The notes beneath the pieces were generated by a model, which saw only the letters and a list, made by a program, of their open reading frames with translations, did not search any database and was not told where the DNA came from. A stretch of 64,000 nt of DNA, taken from Forficula auricularia (lineage: Eukaryota; Arthropoda; Insecta; Dermaptera; Forficulidae). This document shows, one piece after another, positions 21,786 to 32,447 of this stretch (positions are counted from its first letter, which is position 1; each line of letters starts with the position of its first letter). Position numbers and translations under genes: made by a program. The stretch covers positions 5,195,603-5,259,602 of the forward strand of contig JALMQS010000828.1 in assembly GCA_024734495.1 (NCBI GenBank), in the 5' to 3' direction.

Positions 21786-21859
21786 TAATAGAGCCCCGTT
21801 ATACTTTTGAACGGAACCCTAAAGAATCAGCAAATTTTTTTCATCTACAGTTAGAGGGA

Positions 21860-22640
21860 TCGACTAAAAACAAAAAAATAGCGGTTGATTCTCATCTAGT
21901 ACTTGAGGAATAACCATTCTATATTGAATTTTTGACGTTTCGGTTTTTATTGGTAACCATTTCTGAAGACATAGAGGAATCGACTTAAAACCAAAATTAT
22001 CGATTGATTCTCATCTAGTACTTGAGGAATAACCATTCTATATTGGATTTTGGATGTTTCGGTTATTATTAGTAACCATTGCTGAAGACATAGAGGAATC
22101 GAGTTAAAATCAAAAATAACGATCGATTCTTATCTAATACTAGAGCAATAACCTTATTGCATTTATTTTTGATGTTTTGACTATTAATGGCAACCTCTAC
22201 TGAAAACGTCGAAGAATCGACTTAAAATCAAAAAGACTAAATTCTTTAATGGCAAACAACTCAAGCTTGATTTTAAGTCGATTCCTCCATGTCTTCAGCA
22301 ATGGTTACCAATAATAATCTAAGGGTCAAAAATCTAATGTAGAATTATTATTCCTCAAGTAATAGATGAGAATCAATGGCTATTTTTGATTTTAACTCGG
22401 TTCCTCTTTGTCTTCAGCAATGGTTACTAATAATAGCCGAAACATCCAAAATCCAATATAGAATGGTTATTCCTCAAGTACTAGATGAGAATCAATCGAT
22501 ATTTTTGGTTTTAAGTCGATTCCTCTATGTCTTCAGAAATGGTTACCAATAAAAACCGAAACGTCAAAAATCCAATATAGAATGGTTATTCCTCAAGTAG
22601 GTACTAGATGAGAATCGATCATTATTTTTGAATTAAAGTC
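21860..22640. repeat. Inverted arrays of a 119-bp tandem unit, three units per arm
   Basis: In the left arm CTTGAGGAATAACC-type words are at 21901, 22020 and 22139. In the right arm TTCCTCAAGT is at 22351, 22470 and 22589. Spacing is 119 bp throughout and the arms are reverse complements. Each right-arm unit has TCTTCAG, a GGTTA...TAACC stem and CCGAAAC. A further three units in right-arm orientation lie at 55900-56300 with the same downstream flank. Confidence 0.85.
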
Positions 22641-23453
22641 AACATGAACTGCAAATTGCAAGTGATATATCTGATTAATAATAAAGAAATGAACATATCA
22701 ATATTTCAAATGGATTTGGATAAAGTTTAGCAACGATCCGTTGCAGTTTATTTTTTTTAATAGCTTAGAAACTACGAACTGTGTCATAGGTGGCAAACAA
22801 AGGTTCCGTTTTAACCAATTTTGGTATAGAAAACTAATTACAATAATAAATAATATGCAAATCTACCGATCCTCTCTTTTTATATCAATTATAGATATAT
22901 AGTATAACATAGGCTATTTTACATATGAACAATCGTAAAAATAAAAAATAAAAGTTATATCTATATAGAGGCGAATTAAACGAGGTTTACCGCCAATGGG
23001 GAGTACATAGGAAACGCATATACCACCCTTGTTTATTAGCGGAATCCTCACATAAATATATGACTTTTTCTAATTATCATCTGAATAGCTACATTTACAA
23101 TAGACACGAAACGTGTTGCTTTATTCCAAATTTGACATCGATGTTGGAATAAAGCAACAAGTTGCAAGTTCACCATAAGCTCCATAAAATTCTCTTGACA
23201 CCCTGAGTATAATTCACAATAGACAAGTAACATTAATAGGAGATTCAGGTTTATCTAGCTATTTCAATTTGCTGGCATAGAGAAATCTTTTCACTTTCTT
23301 TTAGAAATTACCATATGGTTTTAGTTTAGTAAAGAAAATGTCAATAATCCCTCCACACAAAATATACACATATAACAAACACTTTCGCCAGCTCGTTTAT
23401 CTTCCTGAGCCTGGAATTATTTCTTGGGACATAAAACCTTCAAATATTTAAGA
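22641..23453. other. Flank of the 119-bp array and spacer
   Basis: Positions 22641-22760 match 56300-56410 (GTCAACATGAACTGCAAATT, GCAACGATCCGTTGCA), so they belong to the array element. The rest is AT-rich with one hairpin (TTGCTTTATTCCAA and complement, 23110-23155). No gene recognised. Confidence 0.6.
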
Positions 23454-24116
23454 CTAGCTGCAAGGCCCGCCTTCGGCAGCCCTCTTTCTAGCCAGGGGCA
23501 CGCCCCCTGGACCCCCAACCCACGAACCCCCTCACCCTCCGAAACCAAGAGAAAGAATTTTCATTTTTTGACCCTCCCCCCATTTTGGGTAGTTAATTTT
23601 TGCATTTATAGCTCTCTAGAGACCCAAAGATTATGTATACAAAATTTGGTTGAGTTTGCTCCAAGGGCAAGAATTTACATTTTTCACCCTCCCCCTTTTT
23701 GGGTGGCTTTTTGCGGGAATTTTTTTAAACAAAAGTTGTCAGAAATCACATCCCCTACAACTTTGATTATCATAAAATGTGGGGTAGGGTTAATAGTTTA
23801 GGAGTTATTTGATAATATTCATTCGTTTCCCTCCCCAAACCCCCTTCTGGGGTCAAAATATCAAAACGTTATATAGCTAAAAATGTAAGTTAGAAGACAT
23901 CTGATACAAATATGAAATTTAATAATAATCCCTTCAGCCGTTTTTACGTGAATCGTGAGCAACTTTTCGGAAACGACGGAAACATACAGACAGACATACA
24001 TACAGGAATTTTATTGAGAGTGTTTTCGTTCATAACTTTGCTTGAAACGTGTGCAACCAAAATTTGGCGTGATTTGGAGCAATGTACAGACAAAACCTTA
24101 ATTTTTTATATATAGA
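23454..24116 (-). mobile_element. Non-autonomous Helitron, TCTATATATA...CTAG
   Basis: On the minus strand it starts TCTATATATAAAAAATTAAG at 24116 and ends with GGGCTGCCGAAGGCGGGCC, TTGCAG, CTAG|T at 23454. A copy with the same start, interior (GTCTGTACATTG, AAGTTGCTCACGATTC) and end lies on the plus strand at 33691-34214. Inside are two units of the module with CAACCAAATTTTGTATACAT. The ORF of 125 codons in it is not conserved in the sister copy. Confidence 0.85.
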
Positions 24117-24289
24117 TATGCCTTCACAAGTTACTTTGACTAAAACCCTCTGAAATTTCTTCCCCTTATTCTTCTGTTTCCGATAAGAGAGTCATTCTTA
24201 TAGGTGTTGAAAGCATTGAGAAAATAAAGCCTTTAAAAGTGTATATGAAGTGGAGGATTTCAAAAAATTTAGGCTATAAATATATTTTC

Positions 24290-24789
24290 TTTTGGAGACG
24301 GACTGGTATAATTCATTGGGGAATTGTAAGAAAGGCAGTCCAAGGACAATGAAAAGTACGGATTCCGATTTAATGGAACGTCATTTTTATTCTCTTAAAA
24401 CCCCGATGTTTTACATGATCTCTCCATTTTTCAGGATTTAAAAAGGTCAAGGAACGAAGCTTATAATCACCGTCTTTTTGCTCACCTTTAACAGTAGTTT
24501 GCTTTGATAATTTGGCACTAATAAACAAGCACTGTTAGGGCCAGTTGTATGTCGGTTTGTAAAGTCTTTGTTAAGTTGACAAACGGTCAAACCTTAGTAT
24601 TCACCGTGTCCCGGCCGGATGGCCAATCAGATGAAAGTGTATATCATCTGATTGGCCATCCAGTCGGGCACAGGGGGAATACTAAGGTTTGGCCGTTTGT
24701 CAACTAACAAAGACTTTACAAACCGACATATAACTGTCCCTTAGAAGAACAGAAAGATTGTTACAAGTTTTCATTTTTGACCTTATTAA
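24290..24789 (+). repeat. PLE-type terminal repeat broken by two MITEs
   Basis: Compared with the intact relative at 25310-25680, this copy runs from GGAGACGGACTGG through CACATGATCTCTCC-like sequence to ACTGTTA, is split by the MITE at 24538-24740, resumes TTAGAAGAACAGAAAG, then stops at a TTAA where another MITE begins. The relative therefore supplies both empty sites. Confidence 0.75.
24538..24740. mobile_element. Palindromic Harbinger-type MITE, copy 2
   Basis: Ends GGGCCAGTTGTATGTCGG and (reversed) GGGACAGTTATATGTCGG. TTA flanks both sides (24535-24537 and 24741-24743). The undisturbed relative reads ATTGTTAGAAGACCAG near 25490, so TTA was duplicated on insertion. TWA 3-bp duplications are characteristic of PIF/Harbinger elements. 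Confidence 0.88.
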
Positions 24790-25170
24790 GGTAGTACTTT
24801 CACAAATGCAAAAATTCAAGAAGTCTTTGAAACTTGGAATATAAGTCATTAAAAGCATAATACACACACTGTTAAAATTTGAAGACGATTTACCACACCA
24901 AACATGAAATAATTGCAATTAAAAATGACATTTTTAACATAGGGTAGATAGGGAAAGGGTGGGGATATGATCATTATTTTATTATTTTTCATTGAAGGAC
25001 TTTCACCATCTTGATGAAAAACTAATATTTGTTAGAATAATATATTCGGAGTAACTTGAAAAAAAATTGAAATGATTTACCACGAAATTTTGATAAAAAA
25101 CAAAAAACAAAAACCTATGTGGGCGGTTATTTTTAGTGGAGGGGATATAAGCACAATGGCTTGGAAACAA
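24790..25170 (+). mobile_element. TTAA-flanked MITE of the GGTAGT family, right end lost
   Basis: It begins TTAA|GGTAGTACTTTCACAAATGC and matches the reverse complement of 63210-63566 (TTTCCAAGC, CCCTCCACTAAAAATAA, CTAACAAATATTAG). The right terminus is missing at a 50-bp palindrome. The empty site in the relative at 25538 is TTTTTAAAGCC, so integration at TTAA is supported. Confidence 0.75.
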
Positions 25171-25220
25171 TCTGCCTAGTATGTGTGTATCTATATATAG
25201 ATACACACATACTAGGCAGA
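25171..25220. repeat. Perfect 50-bp palindrome
   Basis: TCTGCCTAGTATGTGTG...CACACATACTAGGCAGA pairs without mismatch and without spacer, centred on TATA. It lies exactly where the preceding MITE is truncated. Confidence 0.9.
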
Positions 25221-25309
25221 TCTATATATAGAGATTTCGTAGTGTGAGTCGACAGTAACGTTAAAAAAAATACCCTAAAATTTTAGTTTCTTTCATATTT
25301 ATAGAGTGG

Positions 25310-25680
25310 TTCCGAGGCTAAAACTTTTTGTATGGATTGTCATGAAAGAACCCCCTAAGGACCCGACGTTTCACATGATCTCTCCATTTTTTCAGGATTT
25401 AAAAAGTTCATGAACGAAGCTTATAATCACCGACTTTTTGCTCCTTTAACAGTAGTTTGCTTTGATAGTTCGGCATTAACAAACAATCATTGTTAGAAGA
25501 CCAGAAAGATGGTCACAAGTTTTCTTTTTTGACCTTTTTAAAGCCTGAAGAAGGAAGGAAGACTCTCCGAAACATCGATTTTTAAGAAAACGATAATGAC
25601 GTCCCAATAAATTATTCTATTTTGAATTTGATCTATTATCCTTGGGCTTCCTCTTTATCAATTCTAGTAATAACTAATCT
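25310..25680 (+). repeat. PLE-type terminal repeat with two hammerhead-like motifs
   Basis: A reversed motif (minus: CTGAAAAAATGG...GTGAAACGTCGG, 25365-25400) and a forward one (CTGAAGA at 25545, stem, GAAAC at 25569) flank the central block TTTAACAGTAGTTTGC. The end CTTGGGCTTCCTCTTTATC is shared with other copies. Confidence 0.65.
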
Positions 25681-26400
25681 TCATTTGAAGTCAATTTTCT
25701 AAGTTTTTGTCAAAACTAAGACCATGAATTGAAACGTGTCTGAAAATTGGGTTAAGTGATATTTGTATTGTTTTTGTTTAGATGAGAGTAAGAAAAAGAA
25801 ACACAAAAAATAGGTAATTTATCAAACAAATTGAATATATAATAATACATATATGTATAGGTTGTATATATAAATATAGCCAGTGGGGAAAACGCCTTTT
25901 GATAAATAGCTTGCACACAAAACACAGATTGTCCATCTTGAAGGCTTTTTGTCTTGACAAGTCTTTTGACACAAATAGTTGTTGTTTTTTTTTTTGTAAC
26001 TTGGTTTGTAAGAAAATCCTGATCCTTCCTTCTATATACCCCCAGAACTCATTGCAATTTTTTCTTCTCAACGGCTCGAATAGCCTTATATATAGAGACG
26101 GTAGATATATAAAAGAGTCCGTATGTGTTTGTATCAGTGTCTATTCAACTATCATAAACTAAAGGTTCTATAATAGAATGAAATAAATTTTGACACCATA
26201 TCATTTTAAAATAATGAACTAGACGCAAAGAGAAAGAAATAGAAAAATCAGATTTATGATAAAAGAAAATAGTTCTAAAGTAAAATATTTTTATACTCTC
26301 AAGTGCAAAAGAAAACGGATATATGATAATCTTAAAATAAATTGAAAATTAAAACAAATTTTTAGGAAAATTTTGACTTTCAATTTTCAATTAATGTAGA
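25681..26400. other. AT-rich spacer, nothing recognised
   Basis: Overlapping ORFs of 87 and 97 codons on opposite strands are low-complexity Phe/Leu/Lys-rich chance frames. No repeat match was noticed. Confidence 0.45.
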
Positions 26401-26456
26401 TTTTGATGAGGCAGTCCAAGGTTCAAAAAATAGAGATAATTATAACTATCTTCTTA

Positions 26457-27290
26457 ATTCACCATACAGGGTATGGTCATGTATTGTAATCGTGCATGAA
26501 AAAAGTGTTTTTTCCTTCTTTTTTTCAAAATATCTCAAAAACGGCTTAAACTATTTTGATTAAAAAAATTGAGCGAAACCATGGCATTTCGCTCTACAAA
26601 AAAGCCCAAATAAGTAAATATCGAAAAAATTATATTTTTCGAGATAATAATTGTTTTGTAAAAATGTCTGTTTGTCTGTTAGTTGCCAAATTTTTGTGGA
26701 CGAGCTAGCTCAAAAACTAGTGTGAATATCAAAAGCAAATTTCACATGTAGTTTTGGTCCATTGAGATTAAGAGCTGATTAGATTTTGGTGCATATCGAC
26801 TCAAAATTAAGGGGGAGTGGAAGGGGGGTTAAAAATTAAAAATCTAGGCCCTTTGAGCAAACTCAACCAAATTTTGTATACATAATCAGTGGTACCACAG
26901 AAGTCTAATAATAAAAATGCGAAAAATAAACGCCCAAAATAGGGGGGGGTGTATGGTCAAATAATAAAAATCTAGGCTCTTGTACCAAACTCAACCAAAT
27001 TTTGTATACATAATCAGTGGTACCACAGAAGTCTAATAATAAAAATGCGAAAAATAAACACCCAAAATAGGGGGGGGGGGTGTATGGTCAAATAATAAAA
27101 ATCTAGGCTCTTGTACCAAACTCAACCAAATTTTGTATACATAATCAGTGGGCCCCCAGGAGTCTAAAAATACAAAAACTAACCCCACTCTCTTACAAGA
27201 TTATAAATAATTTTATTAAATATTAAAAAATATAAGTGAGGGGCCAGGTTGTATGGTAAAGTCAATTGGCCAGGTTGTATCGTAAAGTCA
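26457..27290 (+). mobile_element. CATACAGGG element inserted in a PLE-type repeat
   Basis: It starts ACCATACAGGGTATGG and ends near CCAGGTTGTATGGTAAAGTC, which is the inverted form of TTTACCATACA. The interior has three units of the module CCAAATTTTGTATACATAATC with G-runs. The surrounding PLE-type repeat is continuous on both sides (ACTATCTTCTT before, TTATTTATTCAAAACCGACG after). Relatives: 1685, 12480-13068 (minus), 51245-51925. Confidence 0.7.
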
Positions 27291-27309
27291 AGTGGATGGC
27301 CACATCAGA

Positions 27310-27540
27310 ACACGTCAGCTTATTTATTCAAAACCGACGTTTGGGAGGTTTACTCCTCCTTCAGGGATTTGAAAGGTCAATGAAGGAAATCCACCTTTCA
27401 AAACCCTGAAGAAGGAGGGAATAAACCTTTCAAGCGTCGGTTTCGAATAAAAAAATATAGTTATAATTATCTCTTTTTGTTGAACCGAACGAACTGTCTC
27501 ATCAAAATCCACTCAATTCACTTATCAGTCCATCTCCAAA
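27310..27540. repeat. Inverted pair of hammerhead-like motifs in a PLE-type repeat
   Basis: Minus: CTGAAGG at 27364 to AACGTCGG near 27335. Plus: CTGAAGA at 27406 to AAGCGTCGG near 27440. The outer block, reversed, matches the GAGGCAGTCC / GATAAGTG head at 1598 and 8740. Confidence 0.65.
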
Positions 27541-28139
27541 AACTACTTCAATCCAGTTAATGTAATTTTAAATCCTGAGACTATAAAGAAAACCCGCTTC
27601 TAAAATTGCAAGCATTTTGTTTAAAAATCCGCAAAAATTCATGAAAGTAGCTTAGTATAAGTAATTTTGAAAAAATTAGTTTTAATAAAAATAATTAGCT
27701 TAGATCACAAATTCAAAAAACTCACAGAATCCTCGAAAATTGAATCCCACTTTTGGACAGTTTGTTTATTATAATTTTGAATACTAAATATAAAGAAAGC
27801 AAAAATACTAATCTTATTGGTTTTTCGTATTGAAAATTCAAATATTTTGGCACTAGAATGAACTTGCTATGACCTTCCGTTATTTTATTGTCTAGGGTTA
27901 TTATCAGAATCCAAACATACGGGCAAATCAACTGACTAAAAAAACATGTTTGAAAATGATTTTTCTCTACGATTTAGGCATTTCTAATCACAAATAAGAA
28001 AAAACTCCAGAACTTCCCTCACGAAAGTTCCGCATATTGAGAAAATAAATCTTAATAAATTTTATAAGGAAAAAAGTTTTCAATTTAATTAAGATTCGTT
28101 GTCTACCTCCATCAAAATACAATATATCTTTGACTGACA

Positions 28140-28640
28140 GCTAAATCACCTGTTATATATGTATATGTTCGAACTACCAAAAGTGAGACATAATAAGAGA
28201 CCCTCTTTCCAATAAAAAAAGAATCATCGAACTCGGTCCATAAACAAAGAAGTTATGCGTGAACATATATAACTAAACTGAACCCAATGCAAAAAATCAT
28301 CGAAATCGGTCCACATGGTAAAGAGAAATCGACAAACAAACATCATCAGAACATGACCAAATTAATATGGGACCACCCCTAAGGTAGCCTTTTCCAATAA
28401 AAGAAGAATCATCGAATCGGTTTATAAATAAAGAAATTATACGTGAACATACATAACAAAAAAGGTTCAATACCAATGAAATTTATACGGGACCAATCGG
28501 CAACTATGCTGAACCCAATGCAAAAAAACCCCGTCGAAATCGGTCCACATAGTAAAGAGAAAAAAAACAGACATTCCATTGAATTAACCTCCTCCTTTTT
28601 TCGAAGTCGGTTAAAAATGACAGTAATTCGGTAGCTTTTT
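28140..28640 (+). repeat. LINE 3-prime-end fragments
   Basis: Two degenerate copies of sequence containing AATCATCGAA, TCGGTCCACA and ending AACCTCCTCC...TTCGAAGTCGGTTAAAAA. This ending is a widespread arthropod LINE 3-prime end. A related copy lies at 30860-31475. No coding part remains. Confidence 0.55.
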
Positions 28641-29150
28641 TAATTCTAAGACTACGTTGACTGCTAACTAAGTTTAAATAAAAGTGGACAAAACACCCCT
28701 ATTTATTAACATTTTATTAATCTAAAATAAAGAAAATTTAAAGAATATAAAATTTCTATGAAGGTTTCACAAAAATTTTTATGAAACCTACTTATCTAGA
28801 ATTATATATTTTTTAAATTTTTAAAATTTTCCTTACTTTATTAAAATATGTTCCACCAAGAACCTACACCATTCTCCCTTAACAAAATTCTATTAATCTA
28901 TCTATTTTGATATCTTATTTTTTTGACCTAGGCAGCAAACGATTTGACCAGTTTCTATTAGAACATTAAAAAAAAAATCGATAATCCATAAATAAAAAAA
29001 CAGCAAAACAGCAACATACTTTTGAAATCTTTTATATACTTCTATCTGAAAACACTTATAAAAAAGCAAACTACAAGGACCCTGAGTGGGAATCGATAGA
29101 GCATATAATATTTGCAAAAAAAATAAAAAATAAAAAATTGAAAAACTTAC
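28641..29150. other. Unique AT-rich sequence, presumptive intron
   Basis: No repeat match was seen. Sequence contains a small direct/inverted pair around TTTCACAAAAATTTTTATG. It directly follows the splice donor of the minus-strand exon at 29151. Confidence 0.45.
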
Positions 29151-29208
29151 CCGATGAGAAGAATCCTTGGGGAACAGGAGAATAAAGTACACGTCCACGT
29201 AGGCGAGG
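29151..29208 (-). CDS. Candidate internal exon of a host gene, 58 nt
   Basis: Minus strand: pyrimidine-rich TTGTCTACCTTTTTAG (AG at 29210-29209) precedes and CATCGG|GTAAGT follows. In the frame that takes two bases from the previous exon it reads LAYVDVYFILLFPKDSSHR, 19 codons, ending in phase 0. Third codon positions are mostly G or C (CTC GCC TAC GTG GAC GTG TAC), unlike the AT-rich surround, which is strong evidence of selection on coding. The peptide could be a beta strand or hydrophobic segment of a larger domain; I cannot name the gene. It is on the same strand as the 3841-3999 candidate. Confidence 0.62.
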
Positions 29209-29503
29209 CTAAAAAGGTAGACAATAAATTTACTTTTATGATAAAAAGCGACTCCTTTATTAAAAGAGAAATTAGCTTTTATAGAGGAAAGATTATAAAA
29301 AAGAATGAAGGTCTATTCTCTCCTTTGAGAGTAGATTCTTAATTGATATAAATTATAATACTACATTAAAATAAGAAAATTTGTTAATTTGCAGAGAATG
29401 CCCTATTTTGACCCTAACCCAACACAATGCGAAGTTAGCCGTTATAAGCTTAATAGAATTAATTATTCGTGAATTCCAATAATTGAATATCATTTCTATA
29501 TAT

Positions 29504-29932
29504 GTGACCTTCTCCCAGAAAAGGGACCTAGAGTGTCAAAAAACGGGTTTGAACTTAAGAGTGGATTCTGGTACCTAAAAGGGTGTAGAATAAGATTATA
29601 AAAATTACTTCAAATTACTTCAAAGTAACAAAATTACAAAAGAACCAAAATTGCGAAACAACTTTTGAGATATTGATAACACTCGTTATACAGTTGGCAC
29701 AAGACTGAAGCGTCACTTTATTCTTTTCCTTTCTTATAGTTATTTTTACAAAAAATACGTCACCACATAGGCATGACGTCACCAAAGTCGGCACCCAATC
29801 ATAACTAACCATACCAAATCGCAACTTCCAACTGAAGGTGTGTTCAAAGTGATAATGCGTTATGAAACTTTAAATGCGTTTTTCTCAAAACTTCATTTTC
29901 ACACACTAGGTCCCTTTTCTCGGAGAAGGTAA
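29504..29932. mobile_element. MITE with TIR TGACCTTCTCCCAGAAAAGG
   Basis: The right end reversed reads GTTACCTTCTCCGAGAAAAGG and continues GACCTAGTGTGT against GACCTAGAGTGT on the left, about 33 bp of TIR. The interior of about 370 bp has no credible ORF. The target duplication is unclear. Confidence 0.7.
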
Positions 29933-30258
29933 CATATAATAATGGTTGTAATAATAATGATTGGTCAAACTGCAAATTGCACATGGTCATTCCTAGAATA
30001 ACAGAAATCAAGATATTAAACTTGAATAGACTGGAACAGGTCTGGACTTGTCTTTGGTATCCTAGCAGTTGCATAGCTCTCAGGGGAGACAATAGAGATT
30101 ATTTTATCCCTGTCCTTTTTTAGACATTATTCTCGATTACAATCTAATAAAATAATCATTTCTACATTTATTAAATTACTATCTGCGAGGAACCGCATGA
30201 GTTCCACAATTTATTCACTAATTCTGACTGTTAATTCTACAGATTTAGAAAATATATA

Positions 30259-30514
30259 TCTATATATATAAAATGGAAATGTATGTATATATGATTGTAT
30301 GATCCAAACGATATGATTGTCCAGCGCATAGCCAATGGCAAAGCGTTAAATTATCAGAACGATTCTGATTGGTCAGATAGCGATCGTGCTTAGCCAATGC
30401 GTTAAATAAATATTAAAAAAACTTTTGTTCATCTCGAGACGCTGCCCGCCAGGACGACCCGCCCGGAGGGCCCAGGTGCAGAAGGCGTGCCGAAGACACG
30501 CCTGGTGCAACTAG
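30259..30514 (+). mobile_element. Short non-autonomous Helitron
   Basis: It starts TCTATATATATAAAATGG, contains ATGATCCAAACGATATGATTG and CTGATTGGTCAGATAG, then CGAGACGCTGCCCGCCAGG, hairpin GGCGTGCCGAAGACACGCC, and ends GGTGCAACTAG|T. The interior and GC-rich end are shared with 43370-43637. Confidence 0.82.
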
Positions 30515-30539
30515 TAATATGTATAATATATTTTTAAAA

Positions 30540-30860
30540 AATTGCTATTTTTTTCATGTTGTAAAAATACACTTTGGGTGGTCTGGTTCCACGTCCCACC
30601 ACTCAAATGGTCTGGGGTGAATATATTATGTTTATAATTGACTATAAATTATAATATTTATAATTTCATTGTTGGTCAAAAATATTTTTTAACACATTTA
30701 TTTTTTACCGCACTCACACCATGCGCAGTACCTGGTCCACCTGCTTAGACCAGCCAGACTGGGCATTCCTTGTACAACTATCATAGACGGTACTATTACA
30801 CATTATTTCTAGTTGGGTCAAATCCGTAGTCAAAAATGTGTCACCAGTTCTTGGACTATT
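30540..30860 (+). repeat. Single arm of the 15454-16162 repeat
   Basis: This is nearly identical to the right arm of that structure from TTGTAAAAATACAC to CTCTTGGACTAT-like sequence (here GTTCTTGGACTATTAA), so the arm exists as an independent dispersed unit. Confidence 0.8.
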
Positions 30861-31475
30861 AATAATATGGGACCACCCCTAAAGTAGCCCTTTTCCAATA
30901 AAAAAGAATCATCGAAATCGGTCCACGTGGCAAAAAGTTCTCCCTGAACATACATAAAATAAATAAATAGTTATGTATCCTGACTATCTTGAAGCTATAC
31001 TGATCCAAACGCAGAAATAATTATTAAAATCGGTGGATAAACAAAGAAGTTATTCGCGAATATACATAAGAAAAAAGGTCCAATGAAAAAAAAAACGGCA
31101 CCAATCGGAAGCTATACTGAACCCGAGGGGTGAACCGCGACCTAATATGCTGTACACCTACTTCCACTTGTACTTCCAAATATTTCCAAGTACTTTCAAA
31201 TATTTCCAAGCACTTTCAAATATTTCCAAGTACTTCCAAATGTTTCCAAGTACTTCCAAATATTTCTAAGTGATTGAAAATTTTTCCAAGTACTTCCAAA
31301 ATACTTCCAAAGAGGTGTACAGCTACTTCCAATCGCGGATTACTCCTCGACTGAACCCAATCCAAAAAATCATCAAAATCGGTTCACATTTGGCGAAGAT
31401 ATCAGGTAACATAGATATAAAAAAATTCAGTCGAATTGATAACCTCCTCCTTTTTTGAAGTCGATTAAAAAAGAG
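30861..31475 (+). repeat. LINE 3-prime-end fragment interrupted by a MITE
   Basis: It shares AATCATCGAAATCGGTCCAC with 28250-28560 and ends AACCTCCTCCTTTTTTGAAG, TCGATTAAAAA. The MITE at 31125-31349 interrupts it at ACTGAACCC; the intact relative near 28508 reads GCTGAACCCAATGC. Confidence 0.6.
31125..31349. mobile_element. MITE with a 20-bp minisatellite core and 9-bp TSD
   Basis: The ends GAGGGGTGAACCGCGA and (reversed) CGAGGAGTAATCCGCGA are inverted. ACTGAACCC flanks both sides (31116-31124, 31350-31358). Between 31150 and 31315 the interior is about eight copies of a 20-bp unit close to TACTTCCAAATATTTCCAAG. The paralog at 28500 confirms the empty site. 9-bp duplications fit Mutator-type transposition, but no transposase is known for it here. 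Confidence 0.85.
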
Positions 31476-31479
31476 CAGA

Positions 31480-32340
31480 TAACTTAGTCATAGGTATGCA
31501 CATTAGCTTTTTAATATTTCTAAATATAATTAAAGAAAGGTGAATTCTTAATTAAGTTCATTAAAAAGTTTATTAGAGCGCTTAGTATGTGATCAAGCTG
31601 GTTGTTAAAATGCAATTTCTTAAAAAAGTTCTTAAGTACGATAGAAGCTAAGTACTTAGCTGGTTTCTAAGTATTTGCTTAAAATAAAGAAATTGAAAAT
31701 ACGCTCAACTTTTCATTTTCCTTTTTTCTTTCTAATGTATAAGAGAAGACGACTGAGAAAGAGAGAGACATATCTAGATTCAGATACAACAGTTGCGACA
31801 ACGCTTTTTATTTTATTTTATTTTTTTACTTTATTTTTTAACACTTTAATCCGAAACCTTTTAAATTAAAATTAAAACTCTCATTAGGTGTCAAAGAAGT
31901 TGTTTGAAACATCTGTTGATGAACTTGCCCTTAAAAAGATTCATTCGAATTCGTTGAATTTGTAGAAAAATGAAAAGAAAAGTAATTATTTTTCTTACTT
32001 CAATTAACTTTGAAAAGGATTTAAAAATAAATCTGAGAGAAATGTGAAATTTTTTCAAGGTGTGATAGCTTGATCGCAAAATTTAGTAATTTGGCAATTT
32101 TATATCAGCCTTTCGAGAAAAATAATAATTTGCATAAAAAATACTGTTGGCAAATGACAAATTGGCATTAAGAATTTTTAAATGGAAAGTATCATAGTTA
32201 TTCTGTATGGCAGGAAAGCAGGCGAAGCACCAGAACAATCTTTCTATGAACATTCCTTTTTGTTTGTTTGTTTTTTTTTCTAGTAAATCGAGACAAAATA
32301 CAGAAAAATAATCATGATTGAAAATTAAAAAGTTTTTGTT
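31480..32340. other. AT-rich spacer, nothing recognised
   Basis: Several 60-110-codon ORFs on both strands have no coding features. No repeat match was noticed. Confidence 0.45.
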
Positions 32341-32447
32341 TTGCCGAGCGTAGCAGAGTTGTTGTTGATTCACAAAGAGAAACAAAGAGGTTGTCCTCTG
32401 CTTGATGCAAATAAACATACACACATATATCGAAATTTTATATCTGT
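32341..32447 (+). repeat. Partial arm of the 4133-4612 PLE-type repeat
   Basis: GCCGAGCGTAGCAGAGTTG and CACAAAGAGAAACAAAGAGG through the ATAAACATA stretch match the palindrome arm. It is cut off where a Helitron 3-prime end begins. Confidence 0.7.

Noticed and set aside
23424..23801. Plus-strand ORF of 125 codons with Pro-rich stretches
   Set aside because: Lies across a Helitron 3-prime end on the opposite strand; the sister Helitron does not keep the frame.
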